Assembly: GCF_009711265.1 (NCBI RefSeq)
Contig: NZ_WMII01000009.1
Coordinates: 107,972-171,971 of the forward strand
DNA: 64,000 nucleotides
From: Paracoccus shanxieyensis
GTDB taxonomy: Bacteria; Pseudomonadota; Alphaproteobacteria; Rhodobacterales; Rhodobacteraceae
Reading direction: 5' to 3'
The position numbers and the translations under genes were made by a program. Positions 50,939-60,277 of this stretch are shown piece after piece; within the stretch, counting starts at the first letter, position 1, and each line of letters opens with the position of its first letter. The notes below the pieces were generated by a model. It saw only the letters and a program-made list of their open reading frames with translations, made no database searches and was not told the origin of the DNA.

Positions 50939-51424
50939 ATGAGAAACGACAGCAACATCAGCCGGCGCGCCATCCTGGCCGCTGCCGGCGCGCTGCCCCT
51001 GCTGATGTCCACGGCCGGCTGGGGACATGCCGAAACGCTGCCGCTGGTGAGCGTTACCAAGGATCCGTCCTGCGGCTGCTGCGATGGCTGGATCGCGCAC
51101 ATCGAGGATGCGGGATTCCCGGTGCGGGTGGTGGAATCCACCGACATGGACAGCTTCAAGCAGCGCCTCGGCGTGCCGGCCGAACTGGCATCGTGCCACA
51201 CTGCCGAGGTGGACGGCTATGTGATCGAGGGTCATGTGCCTGCCGCAGCGATCCGCCGCCTGCTGGCCGAGCGGCCTGACGTGACGGGGCTGGCCGTTCC
51301 CGGCATGCCTGCCGGCTCGCCCGGCATGGATTTCCCGGGCGTCGATCCCGAGCCGTATGAAGCGTTCCTGTTCGGCCCGACCACCCGGAGCTTCGGGCGC
51401 TTCCTCGGTTCGCGGGAAATCTGA
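50939..51424 (+). CDS. DUF411 metal-binding protein
   Basis: A 161-residue exported protein with a Tat-like signal (NISRRAILAAAGALP). The DUF411 core begins VTKDPSCGCCDGWIAH with a CxCC metal site at about residue 45 and a later Cys-His pair (ASCHTAEVDGYVIEGHVPA). Such proteins go with copper or silver export genes. A thioredoxin-like fold is expected. AAAAGG precedes the ATG. Confidence 0.9.
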   Translation: MRNDSNISRRAILAAAGALPLLMSTAGWGHAETLPLVSVTKDPSCGCCDGWIAHIEDAGFPVRVVESTDMDSFKQRLGVPAELASCHTAEVDGYVIEGHVPAAAIRRLLAERPDVTGLAVPGMPAGSPGMDFPGVDPEPYEAFLFGPTTRSFGRFLGSREI

Positions 51425-51438
51425 AAGGCGCCGCCGAC

Positions 51439-51591
51439 ATGAACGCCAGGCTCGCGGATGATCTCAAACAGCACCTCGCTGTGGCGGCCTGCCTCCGTCC
51501 GCGGGGCTGGCGCCCCACGTCGGGTGGCGCGCGACATGAACGCGACATCGCGCAGGGCCGGCGTGCCGCCGGCAAGGAAGGTGGCGCATGA
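51439..51591 (+). CDS. Small ORF coupled to the following Cys/His-rich gene
   Basis: A 50-residue, Arg-rich frame with AAAGG about ten bases before its ATG. Its stop overlaps the next ATG as ATGA (51588-51591). It has one Cys and no signal. The two-ended fit (14 bases after the DUF411 stop, coupled to the next gene) supports translation. Function unknown. Confidence 0.45.
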   Translation: MNARLADDLKQHLAVAACLRPRGWRPTSGGARHERDIAQGRRAAGKEGGA

Positions 51592-51998
51592 CCAAACGGG
51601 CCGGGGTCAAATTTCGGGCGAGTTGCGGCCGACTGCGCCGGTTTGCGATCTGCATCCTGCTGCTTGCCATCGGCGCACTGGTTCTGCAGGTCCCAGTCCA
51701 TGCGAGCCCGACTGGACACGCCATCCACCAGCAACAGGCCGCTGCCCAGGCAAGCCACTGCACCCAGCATCACGCGTCGGACGACCATGGCGCCAATCAA
51801 TCGCCAAGCTGCGTGAACACGGACGGTAGCCCAAACCTTGCGGATTGCTGTCAGACCTGCCTGACCGCCGCAGTTCCCGTCGCGCCGCCGGAGTTCGGCC
51901 CGCCGACGAGCGGTGAGGCTTTCACGGTTGTGCGCCCTGATCCGCACGACCGTTTCCCCGAAGGCATCCTGAGGCCACCACGTCCTATCGCTGCGTGA
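51588..51998 (+). CDS. Exported Cys/His-rich small protein of the copper cluster
   Basis: A 136-residue protein with one hydrophobic signal or anchor (about 20-40). A His/Cys-rich part follows (HCTQHHASDDHG, LADCCQTC, about 60-95), then a Pro-rich end. Likely a periplasmic copper-binding accessory. GGAAGG lies before the ATG. It shares layout with the gene at 46448-46840, at the other end of the operon. Confidence 0.6.
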   Translation: MTKRAGVKFRASCGRLRRFAICILLLAIGALVLQVPVHASPTGHAIHQQQAAAQASHCTQHHASDDHGANQSPSCVNTDGSPNLADCCQTCLTAAVPVAPPEFGPPTSGEAFTVVRPDPHDRFPEGILRPPRPIAA

Positions 51999-52131
51999 TG
52001 CGCAGGGGATGGCCGCGAGAACGAATGTTGTCTCCGGCCGCTCCTGTGCAAACCCGAAAGACCAGCGAACAGAACGGAGAACCGCGACCCGAAACCCCGG
52101 GTCAGCGCTCTGGATCCAAAGGATGAAATCA

Positions 52132-53685
52132 ATGAACCGAACCGCAATCGCCCTTTCCCTCGGCGTCCTGGCAGGCCTGCCTGGCGCTGCCCTCGCTCAG
52201 GCCGGGCATGACGCCCATCACCCGGGAACCCCGCCCGCGCAAGTGCAGCAGGCTCCCGTGCCGACGCCTCCCTCAGGCCAGATGGCTGGTATGCAAGGGA
52301 TGATGCCAGAGCAGTGCCAAGCCATGATGCAGGCGATGGCCCCGGAATGCATGAGCGCGATGCACCAGATGATGCAGGGCGGAATGATGCAGGGGATGAT
52401 GGGCGCGCCGAACGAGGGTGCCGCCCCGGCCAACGAAAGCCTTCCGGAGTTCACCCGGGCCTACGTCGAAGCGATGAATGAAATGCACGGGCCGATGATG
52501 GACGGCGTCATGGCGGATGATCCGGATGTCGCCTTCGTCCGGGGCATGATCCCCCATCATCAGGGCGCGATCGACATGGCCCGGATCGTCCAGCAATACG
52601 GAAACGACCCGCAGACCAGGGCATGGGCGGACCAGATCATCGCGGCGCAGGAAGCCGAGATCGCCGAGATGCAGGCATGGCTGGAGGCGAAGGCCGGCGA
52701 CGCGCCGTCGCCCTTTGCTCAGACCGGCGGAACGGTCTACTCCGCCAACGAGGGCGGCAATTCCATCAGCGCCTTCGATCTCGGCACGGGGGCGGTCGAC
52801 ACGGTTACGATCCCGGTCGCGCCTCACAACGTCGATCTGACGCCGGATGGCAAGCTTCTGCTGGCGGTCGGAGATCCTGCCGCCGAGGGGGATCACGGCT
52901 CGGACGGCCATGGGCATGGCGCGGAGGGCGCGGCCGAGGGTTTGCTGGTCATTCTCGATCCGCGGAACCTCTCGGCGCCCACGGCGACCGTGACGGTAGG
53001 CTCGCATCCGGCCCATGTGGTCGCTGACCGGCAGGGGCGCGCATTTGTCTCGCTGGCCGGCGGCGACGAGATCGCCGTGGTCGACCTCGCAAAGGGAGAG
53101 GTCATCGGGCGCATCGCGACGGGGGATTATCCGCACGGCCTTCGCCTCAGCCCCGATGAGAGCCAACTCTATGTGGCTAATGTCGAGGATGGCTCGGTTT
53201 CCGTCATCGACACGCAGGATCTGACGGAAGTTGCGCGCATTCCGGTGGGCGCAGCGCCCGTTCAGGTCGGGTTTACCCCGTCTGGCGATCAGGTCTACGT
53301 CTCTCTCCGGGACGAGAACCGGATGGCCGTCATCGACACCGCCTCCCGCGAGGTGATGAACAGGATCGACGTCGGGCCGAACCCGATCCAGATGGTTGCG
53401 ACCCCCGATGGAGCCTACGTCTATGTGGCAAACCAGGGCACCGACGCGGAGCCTAACAACACCGTGTCCGTGATCGACACCGCGACCGGTCAGGTCGTGA
53501 AGACCCTCGCCACCGGCGGCGGCGCCCATGGGGTCTCGGTATCGACCGACGGGGCATTCGTGTTCGTGACCAACATCGCCGACGATACCGTGTCGATCAT
53601 CGAAGTGGGGAGCCAGCACGTCGTCAAGACCCTACCGGTTGGTGATCGCCCGAACGGCATCGTCTACGGCGGATCGAGCCGGTAG
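52132..53685 (+). CDS. DUF305 domain fused to a YVTN-type beta-propeller
   Basis: A 517-residue exported protein. Signal peptide (cut after ALAQ, about residue 23), a Met/Gln-rich stretch (about 46-95), a DUF305 domain with GMIPHHQGAIDMARI (about 139) and a C-terminal seven-repeat propeller of YVTN type (about 200-517, repeats such as LYVANVEDGSVSVID). DUF305 proteins are linked to copper and other metals. The propeller may scaffold or bind a partner. AAAGGATG lies before the ATG. Confidence 0.85.
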   Translation: MNRTAIALSLGVLAGLPGAALAQAGHDAHHPGTPPAQVQQAPVPTPPSGQMAGMQGMMPEQCQAMMQAMAPECMSAMHQMMQGGMMQGMMGAPNEGAAPANESLPEFTRAYVEAMNEMHGPMMDGVMADDPDVAFVRGMIPHHQGAIDMARIVQQYGNDPQTRAWADQIIAAQEAEIAEMQAWLEAKAGDAPSPFAQTGGTVYSANEGGNSISAFDLGTGAVDTVTIPVAPHNVDLTPDGKLLLAVGDPAAEGDHGSDGHGHGAEGAAEGLLVILDPRNLSAPTATVTVGSHPAHVVADRQGRAFVSLAGGDEIAVVDLAKGEVIGRIATGDYPHGLRLSPDESQLYVANVEDGSVSVIDTQDLTEVARIPVGAAPVQVGFTPSGDQVYVSLRDENRMAVIDTASREVMNRIDVGPNPIQMVATPDGAYVYVANQGTDAEPNNTVSVIDTATGQVVKTLATGGGAHGVSVSTDGAFVFVTNIADDTVSIIEVGSQHVVKTLPVGDRPNGIVYGGSSR

Positions 53686-53761
53686 GTAGTGAATGGCGCC
53701 GGAGGCAGTTCCGGCGCCGCTCTTATTCGTGGCACAGAAACATTTACACGATTCTGGAGAT

Positions 53762-54122
53762 ATGGAAAAAATGGGCACCATAGCGGCCTTGGCCGCGCTC
53801 GCGCAGGAGACCCGTCTCGATATCTTTCGGATGCTGGTGCAGGCCGGGAGCGAAGGGCGCGCTGTCGGGCATATCGGCGAGAGGCTCGGCCTGCACTCGA
53901 CCACCCTCTCGTTTCATCTGAGCCAACTGAAGCATGCCGGCCTGGTGACGTTCCGCCGCGAGGGGCGATCCTTTGATCTACACCGCCAACTGTGCGGCGA
54001 TGAACGGGCTGATGGCCTATCTCACAGAGAACTGCTGCGGCGGCGATACCAGCGACTGCGCGGTCGGCACAGCGGTCTGCGACCCGGGCGACCGGTGTCG
54101 GGAAAGCGTAGATTTCAAGTAG
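53762..54122 (+). pseudogene. Frameshifted ArsR-family metalloregulator
   Basis: Residues from the ATG at 53762 read as an ArsR winged helix (LAALAQETRLDIFRMLVQAG, LHSTTLSFHLSQLKHAGLV). At about 53970 the frame is lost by one base: the next frame continues as a normal ArsR end (LIYTANCAAMNGLMAYLTEN, then a CCGG and two more Cys) to a TAG at 54120-54122. The unshifted frame runs on as low-quality sequence. So one base is extra (or two are missing) in the run ATCCTTTG. This is either a real null mutation or a sequencing error. Confidence 0.8.
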
Positions 54123-54360
54123 AAAACCGTCCGGCATCACAATTCCAAAGCGCCGAAAACAGCCCTGACAGGGGGGCAGAATTGTTCCCATTGCCTGACA
54201 CGACATGCCGGGCCACTGTGTTATCTCCAACCTGCAGCGAATCCCCTTCCGCTTTCTGAAACGTGAATAGGTGAACCGGGCCGGGCGTATTGCTCCGGTC
54301 GAGGCATTCGGCGGTTGCCTCGATGGTGTTGCCCGGCCCGGCATGCACACGGCAGTCCAT
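54115..54360 (-). CDS. Small protein after the tail-fibre gene
   Basis: An 81-residue frame nine bases downstream of the DUF2793 gene on the same strand. The composition is plausible (Cys in DCRVHAGPG, AECLDRS) but no family is recognised and no ribosome site is clear. Prophages of this type often have a small gene here. Its end overlaps the end of the frameshifted arsR by eight bases. Confidence 0.4.
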   Translation of the reverse strand: MDCRVHAGPGNTIEATAECLDRSNTPGPVHLFTFQKAEGDSLQVGDNTVARHVVSGNGNNSAPLSGLFSALWNCDAGRFST

Positions 54361-54369
54361 ATCTACAGA

Positions 54370-56292
54370 TCAGAAATCCGTCTCGACATAGACCCCCGCG
54401 CAGTCGTAGGCGACGGCGGCGGCGGTCGCGCCGGTGTTGAGGAAGAGGCGCGGTGACAGGAACTGCGTGGCCGCTGGCAGGTCGGCGGTGACCTCCTGCT
54501 CGAACACCGCGCCGGAAACCTCGTCGACCACCCGCGCCCAGACCGAGCTGCCATTGGGCGGTGCCGCGATGAACAGCGTCAGCACGCCCCCCGTTGCGAC
54601 GGCGAAACTCGCGCCCACGTCGGTCAGCGTCGGCGCGCCCGTGCCGTCGTTGGCCACGAGTTGCCAGCGTGTGTGGGTGCCGCGCTGGAAGCCGATACCG
54701 ATGCAGTTGATGGCGGCGGCCAGAGTCAGGGTGGTGGCCAACGCAGCGGTAGAGCCGTAGAGGCCGAAGAAGCCCATGCCGGTCGCCTGCAGCGTCGTCA
54801 GCGAAATCCGCGTGACGAAAGTCCAGCCGCCCAGCCCCGCCGCATTGCCGCGCCAGCAGGCCCAGCCTGCTGATCGCTGGTCGGCGGCCGAATCCACCAC
54901 CGCCGCCGAAGTCAGGCGCCAGCGGCGCATCGAGGCGGCGAGGTTCGTGGCGGCCAGCGTCGGGTGCGAGACGGTGCCGACGGACGTGATGGGCAGGCCC
55001 TCGCTGTTGATCGTGGTGCCGGTCGAGGGTGACCAGTTGGCGATCCGGTTCACCCCGAAATGCGGCTGCAGGGGAAAGTCCCGTCCCGAGGGTCGCATGA
55101 CGTCGATCCAAGGTGCCCCGGCGCGGTTGCGGGCATAGACGGCGGCCTTGCCCACGGGCGGCGGGGATGGCGCAGCGGCCAGCCCCGGCAACACCGCGGG
55201 CTGCGGCAGTTCCACCTGGCCGCTGGATCGGTCGATCCGGATCGCATCGAAGAAGGCGGAGCCGTCCGGGCTGACCTTGAAGCTGAAGTCGTCGTTGCCG
55301 AGCAACCCGATCAGCGCGCGCGCCGAGAAGCCGGTCTTGAAGGCGAAGGCCGCGTCATTCCCGGTGGCGGCCTTGTTGACTGTCACCTCGATGCCCGCGC
55401 CTGCGTTGTTCAACAGCACGGCCGGTGTGTTCACCGACACCCGGTTGAAGCTGTCCGCCGTTGCCCCGCCGAGGCCCAGAAGCTGCGCGGTCAGGTTCGC
55501 CTGCGGCATGCCGACCTGCGTCACGGCATTGGCGAAGGTGACGGTCGGCGTGTTGACGACCGTCGTGCCGTTCGCGCCAGAGGTCGCGGGGCCGATGTTG
55601 ACGACCGTGTTCGATCCCGATGCGCCGCCGGTGCCGAGGTTCACGGTCTTGGTGATACCGGTGGTCGTTGCGCCGGTGCCCATGCCGTAGGTGGCGGTGC
55701 CCGCCGCCGTGCCGATGGTCGCGGTCGCGGCCGAGACCGTGACGGTGCCAGAGGCGGTCAGCGTGCCAGAGAAGGTCTTGTTGCCGGTGAAGGTCTGCGT
55801 GCCCGCGAGGATTGCCAGTTCCGACGAGGTGTTCGGCAGCGTGTAGCTGCGGGTCGTGCCGGTGCTGATACCGGAGAGCGAGAAGACCGCCTTCTTGGTG
55901 GGATCGGAATCGTTGATCAGGCTGAAGACCGCATCCGAGATGTCGCTCGGTTCGCCCACGACCTCCCAGGCGGCACCGGTCCAGACGAGCAGCAGGCCCT
56001 CGTCCTCGACCCACGCGCGCCATCCGGTGCGCGGTGGAAGGCGCAGCCAGGCGCCGTCGGTCGAGAGGGCGATGTTCAGATCCCAGCCCGCCCAGTCGCC
56101 GTTGGCACCCGAAGCAACGATGTAGCGGTCGCCATCGGCGGGGCTTCCCGGCGGAACGGTCAGATCCCGATCGAGGACCGAGAGCTGGACGAGTCCGTCG
56201 AGGATCCGCAGCGCCTCGTTATGGGTGACATGCTTCTGGGCCTGCGCCGCGAGGATATAGGGCAGCAGCAGATGGGTCGTTGCGTCGGACAT
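54370..56292 (-). CDS. DUF2793 tail-fibre-like protein
   Basis: A 640-residue structural protein. Residues about 1-110 form DUF2793 (LLLPYILAAQAQKHVTHNEA, then WAGWDLNIALSTDGAWLRL). A long Thr/Gly/Val-rich, repeat-like shaft follows (about 140-270), and beta-rich C-terminal domains complete it. It is the last large gene of the tail operon and likely binds the host surface. No chaperone gene is evident besides the small ORF after it. Confidence 0.82.
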   Translation of the reverse strand: MSDATTHLLLPYILAAQAQKHVTHNEALRILDGLVQLSVLDRDLTVPPGSPADGDRYIVASGANGDWAGWDLNIALSTDGAWLRLPPRTGWRAWVEDEGLLLVWTGAAWEVVGEPSDISDAVFSLINDSDPTKKAVFSLSGISTGTTRSYTLPNTSSELAILAGTQTFTGNKTFSGTLTASGTVTVSAATATIGTAAGTATYGMGTGATTTGITKTVNLGTGGASGSNTVVNIGPATSGANGTTVVNTPTVTFANAVTQVGMPQANLTAQLLGLGGATADSFNRVSVNTPAVLLNNAGAGIEVTVNKAATGNDAAFAFKTGFSARALIGLLGNDDFSFKVSPDGSAFFDAIRIDRSSGQVELPQPAVLPGLAAAPSPPPVGKAAVYARNRAGAPWIDVMRPSGRDFPLQPHFGVNRIANWSPSTGTTINSEGLPITSVGTVSHPTLAATNLAASMRRWRLTSAAVVDSAADQRSAGWACWRGNAAGLGGWTFVTRISLTTLQATGMGFFGLYGSTAALATTLTLAAAINCIGIGFQRGTHTRWQLVANDGTGAPTLTDVGASFAVATGGVLTLFIAAPPNGSSVWARVVDEVSGAVFEQEVTADLPAATQFLSPRLFLNTGATAAAVAYDCAGVYVETDF

Positions 56293-56302
56293 GGGATGGC
56301 CT

Positions 56303-59300
56303 TCAGAAGGTCAGCGTGACGGTTTTCGGCGCGCCCCGCCCCGCGAGGGCGGAGAGCTGATAGATGCGAATGTCGAGGGTGTCGCCGGGGCCCAGCATTG
56401 CGCCCCAGTCGGCGGTCTGGGCGGCGGCGGTGTAGATCGCGCTGGTGGTGGCGGTGCTCAGCACCCGCTTTACGGTGGCGCCGTCGAGAATCTCGACCTC
56501 GTAGACTTCGAGCTCTTCGGCCAGCGGCACCTCGAGCCCGCCCCAGCTGTCGGCGGCGAGCGCGCGGGACCGGCGGGTCCAGCGGATGGTCAGATCGCCC
56601 GGCGAGCGCGGCCTGCGCCACGGCTGCTCGACATGGGCGACAGAGAATGGCCGCAGCCCCACGCCAACCGGCGTGAAGGCCTGCGCGATGTAGGTCTCGT
56701 CGCTGACCGGGCGGCTTGCGGGGCCGATGCGCCAGTTCCATGGGATGCCGAGATGGGCCTCGGCGATGGGCAGAGACGCGAGCGCGCTGTCCAGCACCAC
56801 GACCCGTGCGCCTATGGGCGCCGGATTGCCCATCGCACCAGCTGTCCCCCTCTGGCCGCGCAGGAGTCGGGTGAGGCGATACCGGCCAGGAGCGATCAGT
56901 TCGGCCGCGCCAGCCTGCACAATCTCCCAGGTGCCGGGCGCGCTCTCGATGGCCAGCGCGTTCGCCCCGCCGAACAGCGTCAGGTCGGTGACACTTTCCA
57001 GCGTGCCGGTCAGCAGATCGACCACCAGCGCATTGCCGAGGTCGAAGCGCGACGTCGGCCCGGCGTAGAAGTCCGAGACCAGCGTGCCGATCCGGGCGCG
57101 GCTGTCAAACGTGGTCAGCAGGTCGAACCCGTCCGTCGAGGGGCTGCGGAACACCGCCAACTCGCCCGGCCAAGGCACGGCATGCGCCGCCGCGAATGGC
57201 CGATGCGCGGCCTGGTCCTCGGTGAGCTGCGGCAGGTCGAGGAGGACCGCCTCGGGCGCGCCGAACACCACGGCCTGCGACAGCGTCGAGGGTCGCGGCG
57301 CGCCGGGCGGGAGGTCGTAGGCCTCCCGGTCCTGGCGGACGGCCTCGATGCCGCGCGCGTCGGTGTCGGCAATCGAGATGAGCCGCAGCGGGATTGACCG
57401 GCCGTCATGGGCGAGCATAACCACATCGGCCGGGTCGAATGCCAGCCGAGAGGGCGGCAGCCGGAAAGCCGCGCTTTCACGGCCGGTCCACGCTTCCATC
57501 AGCGCGCGGCGGCAACGGCGCTCGGCCTCCTCCGGCGGCACCGCCATGGGGAAGCTCTCGGAGGCGATCCGGGTCGTGTCGACGGTGATCCGCCGGGCCT
57601 CGACCTGCGCGGCCTCGTAATCCTCGTCCGCGCGGGCGACCTGCCATTTCAGGGCCTGGGGCAACTCCGTCTCCTGGCCGCGCGTCAGTTCCAGCACGTC
57701 GCCCTCGCGCGCGGCGACCAGGTCGTCCGGCGTGACGCTCGCCACCGCCGCCCGCCCATGCATGACGAAGCGGATCACGCCTTCGGTCTCGACGGCGTCG
57801 AAGCCGAAGTGGCGCGCCAACGTGGTGATTGAAGCGCGCGGGCTCTCCAGCGCACCGATGGCATAGCCCTCGACCGCGCCCCAGAGGCCGGTGACGTCGA
57901 CGCGATCTTCGGGAAGCCCCGCGCGCAGGCAGAGGTGCCGCACGAGCGCGGCGAGCGACACCGCCCCGAGGCGGCCGGTCAGCCAATGGCCGAGCCGCCA
58001 GTTCGGTCCGTCGGTCCAGACATCGGTCAGTTCGGGAAAGAACGGGTACGGCCGCGCGTCCCAGGTCCAGGCCGCGCATTCGGAGACATCGACCATCCGG
58101 TCGCCGTAGACCGAGGACAGCGGGTTGTTCGCAGCTTCGCCCCAGAAGAGATAGGTCGCCTCGAGATAGGCGCGCTGGATGGTGTCGTCGCGCCAGCCCC
58201 GCGAGAAATAGGGCGTGAAGCTCTCGGAGGATTTCGGGTCGAAGAAGACGTTGGGCTGGTTGGTGCCCCGGTCGATGGCCGGGCAGCCGAGTTCGGTGAA
58301 GCGGATCGGCTTCGATTGCGGCCCCCATGCGGTCGGCGTGCTGCTCTCCACCCCGCCCGGGCGGTCGTAATGCGGGTTCGACCACCAGGCGCGCAGATCC
58401 TTGTAACGGAAGACCCAAGGCTTGCCTGCTGCGCCGTCGGTGATGGGCGTGCGGATTTGCGCAGAGCGGTCGGCGGCCGAGGCGTAGAACCACTCAAACC
58501 CTTCGCCGCCGGCGATGTTCGCCTGCAGATAGGCCCGGTCGTAGATCGCGGGCCAACCCTCGGCGGCATCCGCATGGTCGAACCCGTCGCGCCAGTCGGA
58601 GAGCGGCATGTAGTTGTCGATGCCGACGAAGTCGATCTCGGGATCGGCCCAGAGCGGGTCGAGGTGGAAGAAGACGTCGCCGCTGGCATCATTCGGATGG
58701 TGCCCGAAATATTCCGACCAGTCGGCGGCGTAGCCGAGCTTGGTGCCTCCCCCGAGGATGGACCGGACATCGGTGGCCAGATCCCGATAGGCCTGCACCG
58801 CCGGATAGCTGCTGGCGCCCGAGCGGATGGTGGTCAGCCCCGGCATTTCGGAACCGATCAGGAAGGCATCGACGCCCCCGGCCGCTTTGCACAGATGCGC
58901 GTAGTGCAGGATCATCCGGCGCAACGACCATTCCCCGACCGGCCCGGTCCAGTTGATATTGGTGCCTGACACGCTGAAGTTCGCGGGTGTCGCCGTGCCG
59001 AACAGTGCCGACACCTGCGTGGCAGCGGGGGCGGTCTTGTCCACCGACCCTGCAAAACCCGCAGCCGGGGAACAGGTGATCCGCCCCCGCCAGGGGAATG
59101 TCGGCTGGCCCAAGGCCGCGGCATTGGCGCTGTAGGGATTGGGCTTCATGTTGCCGGGTGGGACGTCCAGCAGCAGGAAGGGATAGAAGGTGACGCGCAG
59201 GCCGCGTGCCTTCATCTCCCGGATCGCCTGTACCACAGCAAAATCGGCGGGCGTGCCGCCATAGACCGGGCGGTCCTGGTTGTCGCGGCTGACCAGGAAA

Positions 59301-60268
59301 GCATTGGCGCGACTGACGCCATTGACCGACCAGCTGGCGGGCGTGGTCGACTTGGCCGACACCTCGACGCCGGGGCGCAGCTTGCAGGTTCCCGCGCGCA
59401 GGTCATCGCCGAACCAGGCCACGACGAGGCTGACGCTCTCGACGGCCGGCGCCATGGCCTGCAGGCGGTCGAGTGCGACGACCATGTCGGCGGTGGCGGG
59501 CAGCGCGTTCAGGTTCTCGGAAACCGTCGCGCCGCCCGAGGTTTTGCGGATGGCTTGTGTGGCATAGGTGAACTCGCCCGAGGCCGGGATCATGGTGACG
59601 GCGCGGGTCAGTCCCTCGGCGGTGTCGGGATCGGCGAGCGGCCGGAACACCTCGAATGAAAGCTGCGGCAGGCGGTTGCCGTAGCTCGACAGCGGCAGTT
59701 CCTCGAAGACGACATAGGCCGTGCCGCGATAAGCGGGCGTGTTGGCCGCGCCCATCTTCGCCGCGATGAACGGATCGGCCGTCTGCGCCTCGTCGCCCGG
59801 ATACCAGCGCCAGGTGACGCCGGAGAGGTCTATCGGCTTGCCGTCGGCCCAGATGCGCCCAATGCCGGTGATTGGTCCTTCACACAAAGCGACGGCGAAG
59901 GATGCATAGTACAGGTACTCGGTGGTCTTGACCTTGCCGCCTCCGCCCCCCTTGCCGCCACCCTGCGTGGTGGTCTTCGTCTCCTCGCGGAAATCGGTCG
60001 CCCAGATGATGTTGCCGCCGATGCGCATCCGGCCATAGAGGCGCGGGATCACGGCCCCCTCGGTGGAGGAGGTGATGCGCAAGCTGTCGAGCCGCGCCCC
60101 TTCGATCCGCTGTGTCGGTGCGAGCGAAGACACGATCCAGCTGTCGACGGCAGAGCCGATGGTGGAGCCGATGAACCCGCCGATCGTCGCACCACTGAAA
60201 CCGAGGATTGCACCGCCGAAACCGCCGCCGATGGCGGCACCGGCGGCGCCGAGAATGAGGGTGGCCAT
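56303..60268 (-). CDS. GTA-type TIM-barrel tail hub/host-specificity protein (g15-like)
   Basis: A 1321-residue baseplate hub. The N-terminus has a Gly-rich hydrophobic start, the middle (about 420-760) a glycoside-hydrolase-like TIM barrel (EMPGLTTIRSG, IDFVGIDNYMPLSDWRDG, FTELGCPAIDRG), and the C-terminal part the phage tail domain (LRLISIADTDARGIEAVRQD, LTRLLRGQRGTAGAMGNPAP) of RcGTA g15 relatives. It should form the tail tip and may touch cell-wall glycan. Ten bases upstream ends the NlpC/P60 gene. Confidence 0.9.
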   Translation of the reverse strand: MATLILGAAGAAIGGGFGGAILGFSGATIGGFIGSTIGSAVDSWIVSSLAPTQRIEGARLDSLRITSSTEGAVIPRLYGRMRIGGNIIWATDFREETKTTTQGGGKGGGGGKVKTTEYLYYASFAVALCEGPITGIGRIWADGKPIDLSGVTWRWYPGDEAQTADPFIAAKMGAANTPAYRGTAYVVFEELPLSSYGNRLPQLSFEVFRPLADPDTAEGLTRAVTMIPASGEFTYATQAIRKTSGGATVSENLNALPATADMVVALDRLQAMAPAVESVSLVVAWFGDDLRAGTCKLRPGVEVSAKSTTPASWSVNGVSRANAFLVSRDNQDRPVYGGTPADFAVVQAIREMKARGLRVTFYPFLLLDVPPGNMKPNPYSANAAALGQPTFPWRGRITCSPAAGFAGSVDKTAPAATQVSALFGTATPANFSVSGTNINWTGPVGEWSLRRMILHYAHLCKAAGGVDAFLIGSEMPGLTTIRSGASSYPAVQAYRDLATDVRSILGGGTKLGYAADWSEYFGHHPNDASGDVFFHLDPLWADPEIDFVGIDNYMPLSDWRDGFDHADAAEGWPAIYDRAYLQANIAGGEGFEWFYASAADRSAQIRTPITDGAAGKPWVFRYKDLRAWWSNPHYDRPGGVESSTPTAWGPQSKPIRFTELGCPAIDRGTNQPNVFFDPKSSESFTPYFSRGWRDDTIQRAYLEATYLFWGEAANNPLSSVYGDRMVDVSECAAWTWDARPYPFFPELTDVWTDGPNWRLGHWLTGRLGAVSLAALVRHLCLRAGLPEDRVDVTGLWGAVEGYAIGALESPRASITTLARHFGFDAVETEGVIRFVMHGRAAVASVTPDDLVAAREGDVLELTRGQETELPQALKWQVARADEDYEAAQVEARRITVDTTRIASESFPMAVPPEEAERRCRRALMEAWTGRESAAFRLPPSRLAFDPADVVMLAHDGRSIPLRLISIADTDARGIEAVRQDREAYDLPPGAPRPSTLSQAVVFGAPEAVLLDLPQLTEDQAAHRPFAAAHAVPWPGELAVFRSPSTDGFDLLTTFDSRARIGTLVSDFYAGPTSRFDLGNALVVDLLTGTLESVTDLTLFGGANALAIESAPGTWEIVQAGAAELIAPGRYRLTRLLRGQRGTAGAMGNPAPIGARVVVLDSALASLPIAEAHLGIPWNWRIGPASRPVSDETYIAQAFTPVGVGLRPFSVAHVEQPWRRPRSPGDLTIRWTRRSRALAADSWGGLEVPLAEELEVYEVEILDGATVKRVLSTATTSAIYTAAAQTADWGAMLGPGDTLDIRIYQLSALAGRGAPKTVTLTF

Positions 60269-60277
60269 GTCGGGGTC

